Source of the DNA: Pelagibacterales bacterium SAG-MED29 | GTDB lineage: Bacteria > Pseudomonadota > Alphaproteobacteria > Pelagibacterales > Pelagibacteraceae | Direction of reading: 5' to 3' | Length of the DNA: 63,705 bases | NCBI GenBank assembly: GCA_014653815.1 | Contig: JACWDZ010000002.1 | Coordinates: 102,501-166,205 of the forward strand | Shown here: in pieces, positions 16,669 through 24,952 of the stretch | How positions within the stretch are numbered: the first letter of the stretch is position 1 | Layout: the number at the start of each line of letters is the position of its first letter | Made by a program: the position numbers and the translations under genes | The notes under the pieces: generated by a model | Database searches by the model: none | What the model was told of the DNA's origin: nothing | The model's input: only the letters and a program-made list of their open reading frames with translations

Positions 16669-17544
16669 ATGAAAACTACTGCTAATCTACCAAATTTAGA
16701 CTATTTAAATAAAAAAATTATCTGGATAATTGGACTAGAAAGAAGTGGGACCACTGTTCTTGGCAATCTTGTTGGGTCTCTCAAAGGCACTGAGTATATT
16801 TATGAGCCAGATACTTTATATCCTATTCTATTTTTAAAAAAAAAGATTAGTTTTGATAAATGGAAAATGCTTTTTGAGTGTTATTTTTATAATGATCTTT
16901 TAAGAAATCGAATAAACAACAGACAAATAAATCTCAATAAAAATGACGATAGTTTTTATCTAAATTTTAAAAAAAACCTAAAATTTAAAACAAAGGAATT
17001 TGATATTTTCAAAAAAAATAAAACTGTACCTAGATCAAAAATTATAATCAAAATTCCTGGATTAGTTGAAGAGGTGATCGAACTAAAAAAAATTTTTAAA
17101 CATTTTAAATTTATAATTATAGAAAGAAATGGCGTGGAATTAGTAAGTTCAATTATAAGGAAAAATTGGTTTAAAAAAAATTTTGATAATCGACATTTTC
17201 CTTACATAAAAAATAAATCTAATATTTATCCATTTTGGCTTAAAAAAAAACATTTTAAATTTTGGAAAAGTTTAAATTATTATGAAAGAGCAGCCTTTTA
17301 CGTTATAGAATTTAAAAAAATAATAAATAAAAACAAAAATAAAAATATTTTTAAAATAAGCTACGATCAATTAATTTCCAATCCCCATACAATTGTTAAT
17401 AGAATTTCCAAGAAATTTAATCTACAAAAAACTCAAAAAACTTTTTCCTTGTTAAATAAAATAAAAAAAAGAAAGAGGAAAGCTATTCATTTAGAAAAAA
17501 AGATTAGAAAAAACCTATTGAAAGAATTGGTAAGATTGAATTAA
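16669..17544 (+). CDS. Sulfotransferase-like protein
   Basis: 291 residues. The PAPS-binding 5'-phosphosulfate loop is visible as GLERSGTTVLG at about residues 22-32, and a 3'-phosphate-type motif IIERNGVELVSSI near residue 150 keeps the Arg and Ser. The C terminus is very Lys-rich. The family moves sulfate from PAPS to sugars or other acceptors. ATG 16669 is preferred to TTG 16666. There is no visible Shine-Dalgarno site and only 9 bp separate it from operator B. An APS-kinase-like gene lies at 27519-28004. Whether PAPS is made at all is open, because SAR11 strains generally lack assimilatory sulfate reduction. Confidence 0.75.
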   Translation: MKTTANLPNLDYLNKKIIWIIGLERSGTTVLGNLVGSLKGTEYIYEPDTLYPILFLKKKISFDKWKMLFECYFYNDLLRNRINNRQINLNKNDDSFYLNFKKNLKFKTKEFDIFKKNKTVPRSKIIIKIPGLVEEVIELKKIFKHFKFIIIERNGVELVSSIIRKNWFKKNFDNRHFPYIKNKSNIYPFWLKKKHFKFWKSLNYYERAAFYVIEFKKIINKNKNKNIFKISYDQLISNPHTIVNRISKKFNLQKTQKTFSLLNKIKKRKRKAIHLEKKIRKNLLKELVRLN

Positions 17545-17545
17545 T

Positions 17546-19279
17546 TTATTTTTCAACAATTGTAAGCTTTCTATTTTTAATCTCAAAAATTTTATCTACA
17601 TACTTCAAAGTGCTTTCTTTATGAGTAATTACAATAATTGTTTTTTTTCCTTTAAAATTATTTATATTTTCGACTATTATTCCTTCTGTTTCTTTATCAA
17701 GTGAACTTGTAGCTTCGTCCATAATTATAATATCTTTTGCGTGATAGAAAATTCTTGCTAGGGCTAACCGTTGATTTTGACCGCCAGATAGTCTTAAACC
17801 TTTATCTCCGATTTTACTGTTATAATTGTTTGATAAATTTTCGATGAGAGATTCTAAATTCGCATTTTTTATAGATTCTTTAAGTTTATTATTGCTTATA
17901 TCTTCACTACGATCTTCAAGTGTAATGTTGTCTCTTATAGAGCTTTCTAGAATTAAGGCCTGTTGTGGAAGATAAGCTGTAATTTCAGATAGATCTAAAT
18001 TTTCTTTTTTAATTTGTTGATCGTTGATAATAATTTCTCCAGATTGAGGTTTTAATAGGCCTAAAAATAAGTCAATCAAAGTTGTCTTGCCTACTCCTGA
18101 TTTTCCTATAATCCCTATACATTCATTTGACTTAATAGATAAATTTAATCCTTCGAACACTGGTTGACTGGATGAAGGATATTGAAAATATATATTTTTA
18201 AATTTAATATTCTTAAATTCATCTTTAAGATACTCTCCAAACTTAATATCTTTGCTGATTTTTTTTAAATTTTTGAGATCATGATGAATGATTTTAACTG
18301 ATTCATTGAAGTGACTTAAGTTAATCATGTTTTTTGATATATTTGCCGTTAGTGGAAGCATACGAATCCCAGCTACACCAAAAACACTAATTATTGGAAT
18401 TATATCTTTAGTTGTTGGGTTTTGTAGAGTAAATAATATTATAAAACTAATTACGAAGAAAATCATTCCTATCTCCAGCATGTGTCTTGGTGCATTTACA
18501 GCAATATGATTTTTTATTTTATTTATATAAATTTCATTTGCAGCTTTTTTTATTCTTTCTAAAAAAAATTTTTCTTTGTTAATTACTTTTATTTCTTTAA
18601 AACCAGAAACAGACTCAGATATATTTTTGTAAATCGACACTACAGCTTCAACAATATTTTTACCATACCTCATGCTTCTAGGTTTAAGTAAAATCTGCAA
18701 AGGAAAATAAATACACACAAGTATCAAAATTAAATACAAAAGAACTTTAAAATTAAAAAAAATTAGGTAGGTCGTTATAACTAATAAGATGATGGAGTCA
18801 GCTATGATAATTATAGAAAAGTTTAAACTATCGATACAATGTTTGCATAATTCATTTATATTTCTTATATATTCTACATTTTTTCTTTTAATATATTCTA
18901 AATAATCCATATTTTGATAAATTGACATTAATCTCGACTGTAAAGTTGCAAACTGTTTGTAAGCAAAATTCATAATTAAAGCTTGAGAAACCAGAGCGAT
19001 GACATTTTTTAAAACATATAAAACAAACAGCAATATTGAGAAAAATATTATATAAAAATAATAATCATGGTTACCAATAATATCGCTAGCGAAGCCTATT
19101 ATGTTTTTAGTGATCTGGCTTTCTGGGTTGATTATCAAATTTATAATAGGAGCAATCAAACCAAGTCCTATTACATCAACCGCAGCAGAAATGATAAAAA
19201 GCAATATATAAGCTACTAGATTTATTGGTTTTTTATCAACTATAAAAAGAAGTTTCTTAAAATCTGAAAAAAAATTCAT
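17546..19279 (-). CDS. ABC exporter, fused membrane and ATPase domains (PglK/MsbA-like flippase)
   Basis: 577 residues: an N-terminal membrane domain with about six hydrophobic helices (residues 15-320), then an ATPase domain with Walker A GKSGVGKTT, Q-loop LPQQ, signature LSGGQNQR, Walker B IIIMDEATSSLD and H-loop VITHKE. Half-size exporters of this type flip lipid-linked oligosaccharides (PglK) or lipid A (MsbA). In a glycan island with no Wzx-like flippase in view, it is the likely translocator for the island's product. The gene ends 1 bp from the opposing sulfotransferase-like gene. Its promoter region (19280-19414) holds two operator palindromes shared with the MarR-like gene. Confidence 0.85.
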   Translation of the reverse strand: MNFFSDFKKLLFIVDKKPINLVAYILLFIISAAVDVIGLGLIAPIINLIINPESQITKNIIGFASDIIGNHDYYFYIIFFSILLFVLYVLKNVIALVSQALIMNFAYKQFATLQSRLMSIYQNMDYLEYIKRKNVEYIRNINELCKHCIDSLNFSIIIIADSIILLVITTYLIFFNFKVLLYLILILVCIYFPLQILLKPRSMRYGKNIVEAVVSIYKNISESVSGFKEIKVINKEKFFLERIKKAANEIYINKIKNHIAVNAPRHMLEIGMIFFVISFIILFTLQNPTTKDIIPIISVFGVAGIRMLPLTANISKNMINLSHFNESVKIIHHDLKNLKKISKDIKFGEYLKDEFKNIKFKNIYFQYPSSSQPVFEGLNLSIKSNECIGIIGKSGVGKTTLIDLFLGLLKPQSGEIIINDQQIKKENLDLSEITAYLPQQALILESSIRDNITLEDRSEDISNNKLKESIKNANLESLIENLSNNYNSKIGDKGLRLSGGQNQRLALARIFYHAKDIIIMDEATSSLDKETEGIIVENINNFKGKKTIIVITHKESTLKYVDKIFEIKNRKLTIVEK

Positions 19280-19304
19280 AAAGTATCTAACAATATCAGA
19301 AGAT

Positions 19305-19319
19305 GCTCAAAAATTGAAC
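19305..19319. promoter_or_regulatory. Operator-like palindrome C1 (GCTCAA-AAA-TTGAAC, one mismatch)
   Basis: Copy of the core with one arm mismatch (GCTCAA for GTTCAA). It lies 26 bp upstream of the ABC-exporter ATG (19279, minus strand) and 32 bp from C2, about three helical turns. On the minus strand, TTCAAT within it precedes TATTGT (19295-19290) by 17 bp, the same geometry as at site B. Confidence 0.55.
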
Positions 19320-19330
19320 ACATTTGTATG

Positions 19331-19359
19331 TTTACAGTTCAAAAATTGAACGATATACT
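19331..19359 (+). promoter_or_regulatory. Promoter of the MarR-like gene with operator palindrome C2 in its spacer
   Basis: -35 TTTACA at 19331-19336 and -10 TATACT at 19354-19359 are separated by exactly 17 bp. The first 15 bp of that spacer (19337-19351) are the perfect palindrome GTTCAAAAATTGAAC. The MarR-like ATG follows at 19415. A protein bound to the palindrome would block RNA polymerase, so this looks like an autorepressed promoter. Boxes were identified by eye against the sigma-70 consensus. Confidence 0.65.
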
Positions 19360-19414
19360 GTAAAATAACATAATTAAATTAAAAATTTTAATCAATACTA
19401 AAGATTTTGAAATA

Positions 19415-19723
19415 ATGAACATAAAACTTGAACATTTCAATATTTTAAGAAAAATTTTTAAAAACTCTTATTTATCCCAAAGGCAAATTGCCAAGGAATT
19501 AAATTTAAGTTTAGGAAAAGTAAATTACTGCTTAGTAGAGCTTAAAAAAAAGGGTTTTATTAAAATAAGAAATTTTAAAAAAAATAAAAATAAATCTAAT
19601 TATATTTATTTACTTACACCTAAAGGAATAACTGAGAAAACAAAAATTACTCTTAGGTTTATGAAACAAAAAATTAAAGAGTACGATGAATTGCAAAAAG
19701 AACTGGATGCAAAGAAAAAATAA
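19415..19723 (+). CDS. Small MarR/EPS-associated winged-helix transcriptional regulator
   Basis: 102 residues. A winged helix-turn-helix is clear: helix 2/recognition region SQRQIAKELNLSLGKVNYCL at 21-40, followed by a basic wing (about 51-69, KNKNKSNYIYLLTP), and a C-terminal Lys/Glu helix (75-102) that probably dimerises. Size and HTH match the MarR-family EPS-associated regulators found beside exopolysaccharide genes (established family, my assignment). It has no ligand domain. It is the only DNA-binding regulator I see in the island, and its own promoter carries a GTTCAA-NNN-TTGAAC palindrome. I infer it is the repressor acting at all five palindromes. Confidence 0.8.
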   Translation: MNIKLEHFNILRKIFKNSYLSQRQIAKELNLSLGKVNYCLVELKKKGFIKIRNFKKNKNKSNYIYLLTPKGITEKTKITLRFMKQKIKEYDELQKELDAKKK

Positions 19724-19757
19724 ACTTTTAGATGATAAAAAATTGATTAAATAAATC

Positions 19758-20573
19758 ATGAATACAGTTAAGGCTAGTACAGAAAAACTATCACAAGAAG
19801 TTAAAAGTAATGGTTTTTTTTTAAAGGAAAACTGGTTAACAAAAGAAGATCAAGAAGTTATTCGTAATTATATATTTGACCATAAACCAATAAAAGGTTC
19901 CAAGGAAAGTTTGGCATGCTCAAATAATAAAAGTTTTTTAATTAACTTTTCAAAATTTAATTTTAGAAAGATAAAAATCTCTTTATTTTTAAATAAAATT
20001 GCTAAAAAATTGCATTTAAAAAAAATCGCAGAAGGAATTTTAAATGAAAAAGCAAAATTAGTTCAAATAGATTTTTATTATAATAAAATTTCTAATGAAC
20101 CAGTTTTGGATTGGCATTGTGATAATGCATATTCAGGCAGAAATAATGTAGAAACTTTTCTGCATCCAGAAGATTACTCAATAAAATTCTTTTTTTATTT
20201 AAGTGATGTGTCCCCGGATAATGGTTGCTTATCATACATACCTAAAAGTAATATTATTACTCATGCTTTAAGAAAAGGAATTTATGAAGGTGCAATAAAA
20301 TATTCACCATACTGGAGTTTGAAAGATCTTAGAAATAAAGTTTTAAATTATGACAGCTTAAAATATATAGAAAAATTAGTAGATAAAAAAGATCTTAAAA
20401 TTTTTTTAGAACATTCAGATTATGCTTTGGAACATCAAAATAATTTGAACAAATTTGATTTTTCTTTGAAAAAAGGTGGAGCAATTATATTTAATGAGAG
20501 TGGCGTTCACAGAGGCTCTAAAACAAAACTTTCAGAAAGATTAGTTTTACGTTTTTTTTATAAAAAATTTTAA
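19758..20573 (+). CDS. Phytanoyl-CoA dioxygenase-like Fe(II)/2-oxoglutarate oxygenase
   Basis: 271 residues. The iron triad is visible as WHCDN (His-x-Asp, about residues 120-122) and a distal His in NESGVHRGS near residue 253, with a following basic residue in RLVLRF for 2-oxoglutarate. SDVSPDNGCLSYIPKSN is the typical PhyH double-strand. Members hydroxylate lipids, sugars or small molecules. In this cluster it could hydroxylate a sugar or acyl group of the surface glycan, but no substrate can be read. It starts 34 bp after the MarR-like gene and is probably co-transcribed with it. Confidence 0.78.
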   Translation: MNTVKASTEKLSQEVKSNGFFLKENWLTKEDQEVIRNYIFDHKPIKGSKESLACSNNKSFLINFSKFNFRKIKISLFLNKIAKKLHLKKIAEGILNEKAKLVQIDFYYNKISNEPVLDWHCDNAYSGRNNVETFLHPEDYSIKFFFYLSDVSPDNGCLSYIPKSNIITHALRKGIYEGAIKYSPYWSLKDLRNKVLNYDSLKYIEKLVDKKDLKIFLEHSDYALEHQNNLNKFDFSLKKGGAIIFNESGVHRGSKTKLSERLVLRFFYKKF

Positions 20574-20578
20574 TTAAT

Positions 20579-21457
20579 ATGTTTAAAAAATTAATAAATA
20601 TTATTAGAAAGATTTTACTTTCCCCTTTATCTGCTCTTAATGGTTTAGCTGTTTTCTATTCAAAGATACTAAGTGTAATTGATCCAAATGGCTCAGAATG
20701 TTATTGGGAAGAGTTGACGCAAAGTCAAATAGACAAAAGAGTAAATTCTAAACTAAGACTTCCTTATCGCGACGAATATAAATCAAAAAAATTTAAATAT
20801 AATAAAAAATTAATATTTTATACGCCAACAAAAATAGCAAGTTTCAGAGCAAAGACTCTTTTTTCTAAAGAAATAGATACATTGGGTTGGATTGACCAGC
20901 ATGGAGACAAAGAAAATATTTTTTTTGATATCGGAGCCAATATGGGTATTTATTCTTTATACTACGCGAATACCTTCAATGGAAAAGTTTTTGCTTTTGA
21001 ACCATCTTTTAGAAACCTAAATCTCCTCACAAGAAATATTAATTTGAATAAAATGGAGGATTTAATAAGTGTAATATCAAATCCAATTTATAATAAAGAA
21101 AGTATGAATTTTTTTTCTCAAAATTATTTAATTGCTGGTGAAGCCGGAGGCTCTACCTACGGAAAAAAATTACTAAAAAATAACTATCAAACCTTAAGCC
21201 TGACACTTGATCACTTAGTAAATAATAATTTCATAAAAAAGCCCAATTTAATAAAAATTGATGTTGATGGAAATGAAGTAGATATACTAAATGGCGCTAT
21301 TCAAACAATTAAGAATACTGATTGTAAGACTATTTTGGTTGAAACAAGAGAGGCGACAACAGAAAAGGTAAAGAAAATTTTTGAAACATGTGGTTTTTCT
21401 AAAGATATTGACGTAAAGAGCAGTGCAATATGGAATGAAATTTGGGTCAAAAACTAA
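20579..21457 (+). CDS. FkbM-family SAM-dependent methyltransferase
   Basis: 292 residues. The SAM-binding motif FDIGANMGIYSLYYA lies near residue 117, with the acidic loop FAFEPS about 25 residues later, then LIKIDVDGNEVDIL, the FkbM signature. FkbM-type enzymes O-methylate sugars and polyketides, and are common in capsule and O-antigen clusters. An N-terminal extension of about 100 residues precedes the domain and contains a hydrophobic stretch near 10-30 that may touch the membrane. The stop codon overlaps the next ATG by one base (TAATG), so translation is coupled to the CDP-sugar genes. Confidence 0.82.
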   Translation: MFKKLINIIRKILLSPLSALNGLAVFYSKILSVIDPNGSECYWEELTQSQIDKRVNSKLRLPYRDEYKSKKFKYNKKLIFYTPTKIASFRAKTLFSKEIDTLGWIDQHGDKENIFFDIGANMGIYSLYYANTFNGKVFAFEPSFRNLNLLTRNINLNKMEDLISVISNPIYNKESMNFFSQNYLIAGEAGGSTYGKKLLKNNYQTLSLTLDHLVNNNFIKKPNLIKIDVDGNEVDILNGAIQTIKNTDCKTILVETREATTEKVKKIFETCGFSKDIDVKSSAIWNEIWVKN

Positions 21458-22530
21458 TGAACTTAGAGAAAAATTTTAAAAACAAAAAAGTAATTGTGAC
21501 AGGCCATACTGGCTTTAAAGGATCATGGCTAACACTTTCACTTAAAAATTTAGGCGCTAAAGTTCTGGGCATATCTAAAAATATCCCCACTAAACCCTCA
21601 AACTACCTAGCTTCTAAAATTGATAGGGAAACTAAATCTTTAAGAGCAGATGTCAAAGATTTAGATAAATTAAGAAAAATTATAAAAAAATTTAAACCTG
21701 ATTTTATATTTCATTTAGCAGCACAATCATTGGTTAGTATTTCTTATGAAAATCCAAAAGAAACTTGGGAAACAAATTTGTTAGGAACATTAAATATTTT
21801 AGAAATATTAAAAGATATTGAAAGAAATACAGTTGTAGTAATTATAACAAGTGACAAAGCATATAAAAACGTTGAAAAAAAAAAAGGATATAAAGAGACA
21901 GATGTTCTTGCCGGAATTGATCCTTACAGTGCATCAAAATCATCCACAGAAATAGCTATAAAGTCATATTTTGATTGTTTTTTAAGAAACAAAAAAAATA
22001 TTAAATTAGGTGTAGCAAGAGCTGGAAATGTAATCGGGGGCGGAGATTGGTCTAAAAACAGACTGATTCCAGATTGTGTAAGATCCTGGTCTAAGAATAA
22101 GACTGCAAAAATAAGAAACCCACACTCAACTCGACCTTGGCAACATGTACTGGAAGCTGTGTGGGCCTATATTTTGTTTGCTTCAAAGTTGAAATCTATA
22201 AAGAAATTAAATGGGCAAGCATTTAATTTTGGACCAAATAATAGAAAAAATTATAGCGTAATTGAACTTTTAGTTTCGATGAAAAAAAATTGGAATAACG
22301 TAAAATATTTAATCAAAAAATCTAAAAAGTTTAAAGAGAGTAATTTGCTCAAGCTTAACTGCAATAAAGCAAAAAAACATTTAGGATGGGAAAATATTCT
22401 TAAATTTGATGAAAATATAAAACTAACAGCAGAATGGTATCAATTTTTTTACTCAAACAAAAATAAAATTAAAGATTTATCATTAATGCAAATTGAAAAT
22501 TATAAAAAAAAATTTATGAAAAATATTTAA
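21457..22530 (+). CDS. rfbG: CDP-glucose 4,6-dehydratase
   Basis: 357 residues from ATG 21457; a TTG at 21442 would only add residues inside the FkbM gene. It is an extended SDR with VTGHTGFKGSWL at the NAD-binding turn, HLAAQSLVS, TSDKAYKN and the catalytic YSASKSS (Tyr-x3-Lys), then RAGNVIGGGDW, which is diagnostic of RfbG. It converts CDP-glucose to CDP-4-keto-6-deoxyglucose. The next gene makes its substrate, so the pair starts a CDP-6-deoxyhexose pathway. The RfbH-type 3-dehydrase that leads to 3,6-dideoxyhexoses is not in the window. Confidence 0.9.
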   Translation: MNLEKNFKNKKVIVTGHTGFKGSWLTLSLKNLGAKVLGISKNIPTKPSNYLASKIDRETKSLRADVKDLDKLRKIIKKFKPDFIFHLAAQSLVSISYENPKETWETNLLGTLNILEILKDIERNTVVVIITSDKAYKNVEKKKGYKETDVLAGIDPYSASKSSTEIAIKSYFDCFLRNKKNIKLGVARAGNVIGGGDWSKNRLIPDCVRSWSKNKTAKIRNPHSTRPWQHVLEAVWAYILFASKLKSIKKLNGQAFNFGPNNRKNYSVIELLVSMKKNWNNVKYLIKKSKKFKESNLLKLNCNKAKKHLGWENILKFDENIKLTAEWYQFFYSNKNKIKDLSLMQIENYKKKFMKNI

Positions 22531-22531
22531 T

Positions 22532-23212
22532 ATGAAAGTGGTTATTTTAGCTGGCGGATTAGGAACAAGAATATCTGAGTACACAAAACTTATTCCTAAA
22601 CCCATGATTAATGTTAATGGAAAGCCTTTAATTTATCATATTATGAAAAATTATGCCAAATACGGATTTAAAAACTTCATAATTGCCTCAGGATACAAAG
22701 GACATATTATTAAAAATTTTTTTAAAAAAAAACACCACGACTGGAAAGTATCTGTTGTTGATACAGGAAAAAAAACTATGACTGGAGGCAGAGTAAAAAG
22801 ACTAAAAAAAAAAATTGGAAATGAGACTTTTTTTTTAACATATGGAGACGGCATATCAAATATTAATATTAAAAGACTATTTAATTTTCATAAAAAAAAT
22901 AAAAAACTTATTACCTTAACCGCTGTGAGGCCTCCAGCTAGATTTGGATTTGTAAAAATTAAAGGAAACAAGGTTTATTATTTTAAAGAGAAATCAAAAA
23001 CTGAAGAAGGTTGGATAAATGGTGGTTTTTTTGTAGTTGAACCTATGTTTCTAAAAATGATTTCTCGAGATAACACTTTTTTGGAAAGGGAGCCTTTAGA
23101 AAAGGCTACAAGAATTGGACAATTATCTGCTTTCAAACATACTGGTTTTTGGCAGTGTGTCGACACTAAAAGAGATTTAGATAAACTAAAGGTTAAATTT
23201 AAAAAAAATTGA
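22532..23212 (+). CDS. rfbF: Glucose-1-phosphate cytidylyltransferase
   Basis: 226 residues. LAGGLGTRISEYTKLIPKPM at the N terminus is the pyrophosphorylase signature with the catalytic Arg and Lys; TYGDG carries the metal Asp, and a GGFFV...LEREPLE region follows. It makes CDP-glucose from CTP and glucose-1-phosphate. It is about 30 residues shorter than the usual 257-residue RfbF, but all core motifs are present, so it is probably active. It lies 1 bp after rfbG, reversing the usual rfbF-rfbG order. Confidence 0.9.
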   Translation: MKVVILAGGLGTRISEYTKLIPKPMINVNGKPLIYHIMKNYAKYGFKNFIIASGYKGHIIKNFFKKKHHDWKVSVVDTGKKTMTGGRVKRLKKKIGNETFFLTYGDGISNINIKRLFNFHKKNKKLITLTAVRPPARFGFVKIKGNKVYYFKEKSKTEEGWINGGFFVVEPMFLKMISRDNTFLEREPLEKATRIGQLSAFKHTGFWQCVDTKRDLDKLKVKFKKN

Positions 23213-24111
23213 AAAAAAAAATTCTTATAATCGGTGGCACAGGATTTATTGGTCAAAACTTAATTAGAAAAATTAAATCTTTTAATTTTAAAATCTTTTC
23301 TATTTCAAAAAAAAAATCTTTACCTAAAAATAAAGTAAATATAACTTATAAGTCTATAGATATAACAAATAAAAAAAAATTAGGTAAATTAAATAAAATT
23401 AAATTTAATTTCGTTATTAATTTAGGTGGAAATATCGATCATGAAAATCCTAAAGAAACCTTAAGAGCGCACTATTTTGGGCTAAAAAATTTATTAGATA
23501 ATTTAAATTTTGAAAATTTAGATTTATTTATTCAAATAGGAAGCAGCTTAGAATACGGTTCTTCAAAATCACCACAAAAAGAAAATCGTTTATGCAAACC
23601 TAAGTCTTCATATGGAAAAGCTAAACTAAAAGCTACCAATTATTTAACTCAAAAGTATAATTTAAAAAAAATAAGATTCGTTATTTTGCGCCCATATCAA
23701 ATTTATGGACCTTTTCAAAAATTTGACAGACTGATTCCCCAAGTCATCAATTCTTGCTTAAAAAATAAAACATTTGATTGCACAGAAGGAGATCAAAAAA
23801 GAGACTTTCTGTTTGTGGAAGATTTTGTGACATTAATTTTAAAAATCTTAAATAAAAAGAAAACTATATCTGGCATCTACAATGTTGGCTTTGGTAAACC
23901 TGTGAAGGTTAAAGATGTTGTAAAACAAATAAGAAAAATAATTAAATCTGGATACCCTGATTTTGGCAAGATTAAAATGAGAAAAGATGAAGGAATGAGT
24001 TTATACCCAAAAATTAACAAGGTAAAAAAACATTTTAACTGGTATCCAAAAACAAGCCTAACTACTGGAATTAAAAAGACTATCAAATATTATAAACATG
24101 CCGCTAGATAA
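23209..24111 (+). CDS. NAD-dependent epimerase/dehydratase, probably a CDP-4-keto-6-deoxyhexose reductase/epimerase
   Basis: 300 residues of the extended SDR family: GGTGFIGQNL near the N terminus, catalytic Ser in IGSSLEYGSS, Tyr and Lys in SSYGKAKL, then RPYQIYGP and QKRDFLFVEDF. The start appears to be TTG at 23209, overlapping the rfbF stop (TTGA). In the order rfbG-rfbF-this gene it probably reduces or epimerises the 4-keto sugar, as RfbJ/RfbS-type enzymes do in abequose and paratose synthesis. Without an RfbH homologue in view the end product may be a 6-deoxy, not 3,6-dideoxy, hexose. Confidence 0.78.
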   Translation: MKKKILIIGGTGFIGQNLIRKIKSFNFKIFSISKKKSLPKNKVNITYKSIDITNKKKLGKLNKIKFNFVINLGGNIDHENPKETLRAHYFGLKNLLDNLNFENLDLFIQIGSSLEYGSSKSPQKENRLCKPKSSYGKAKLKATNYLTQKYNLKKIRFVILRPYQIYGPFQKFDRLIPQVINSCLKNKTFDCTEGDQKRDFLFVEDFVTLILKILNKKKTISGIYNVGFGKPVKVKDVVKQIRKIIKSGYPDFGKIKMRKDEGMSLYPKINKVKKHFNWYPKTSLTTGIKKTIKYYKHAAR

Positions 24112-24907
24112 AACTAAAAATAAACCAAAAGTAAGCATAATAATGAATTGTTTTAATGGAGAAAAATTCTTACGTGAGTCACTAAAAAGTTTATTTGATC
24201 AAACTTATGAAAATTGGGAACTAATTTTTTGGGATAATTTGTCATCTGACAATAGTAAAAAAATTCTTCAAAATTTTAATGATAAAAGGGTGATATATTT
24301 TTGTTCAGAGCATTTCTTAAGTTTGTATAAAGCTAGAAATAACGCAATTCAAAAATGTAGTGGAAAATACATTCTTTTTTTAGACACTGATGATACTTGG
24401 ATAAGCACAAAAATTGAAAAACAAGTAGAGTTTTTAGAAAATAATTCAGAATATAAAATTGTTTACTCTAATTATTATATAAAAAATGAGGTAAAAAATA
24501 AAATTACATTAGGGTATAAAAACCCACTTCCATATGGTTTCATTGCTAAAAAATTATTAAAAAATTATAAACTAGGAATATTGACTGTTTGTTTGGATAA
24601 ATCAATTTTCAAAAAATTTCTTTTTAATAATTCTTATAATGTAATCGGTGATTTTGACTTTTTTATAAACGTAAGTTTGACAGAAAAAATTGGATGCATC
24701 CAACTACCACTAGCATATTATAGAATTCATACTAATAATTATTCAGACAAACAGATTAAATCACATATTGAGGAACTAAGTAATTGGTTAAAAAACAACA
24801 ACTTTTTAAATAAAGATTACAATTTAAGTCTTTTTCATCAAAAAATTTATGTTTTTAAATTAAGAGTAAAATATTTTCTAAAAAAATTGAAATTTATAAA
24901 AATATGA
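24098..24907 (+). CDS. Family 2 glycosyltransferase
   Basis: 269 residues. It begins with PKVSIIMNCFNGEKFLRESL and DQTYENWELIFWDN, the GT2 nucleotide-sugar domain, and has the metal-binding LDTDD near residue 97. GDFDFFINVSL, in the acceptor-side position, follows. No membrane helix. It overlaps the epimerase-like gene by 14 bp, so it may transfer the CDP-derived 6-deoxysugar (inference). Confidence 0.85.
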   Translation: MPLDKTKNKPKVSIIMNCFNGEKFLRESLKSLFDQTYENWELIFWDNLSSDNSKKILQNFNDKRVIYFCSEHFLSLYKARNNAIQKCSGKYILFLDTDDTWISTKIEKQVEFLENNSEYKIVYSNYYIKNEVKNKITLGYKNPLPYGFIAKKLLKNYKLGILTVCLDKSIFKKFLFNNSYNVIGDFDFFINVSLTEKIGCIQLPLAYYRIHTNNYSDKQIKSHIEELSNWLKNNNFLNKDYNLSLFHQKIYVFKLRVKYFLKKLKFIKI

Positions 24908-24952
24908 AGATTTATCTTTTTAAAATCAAAAAAATTTGCTAGGAAGAACTTA

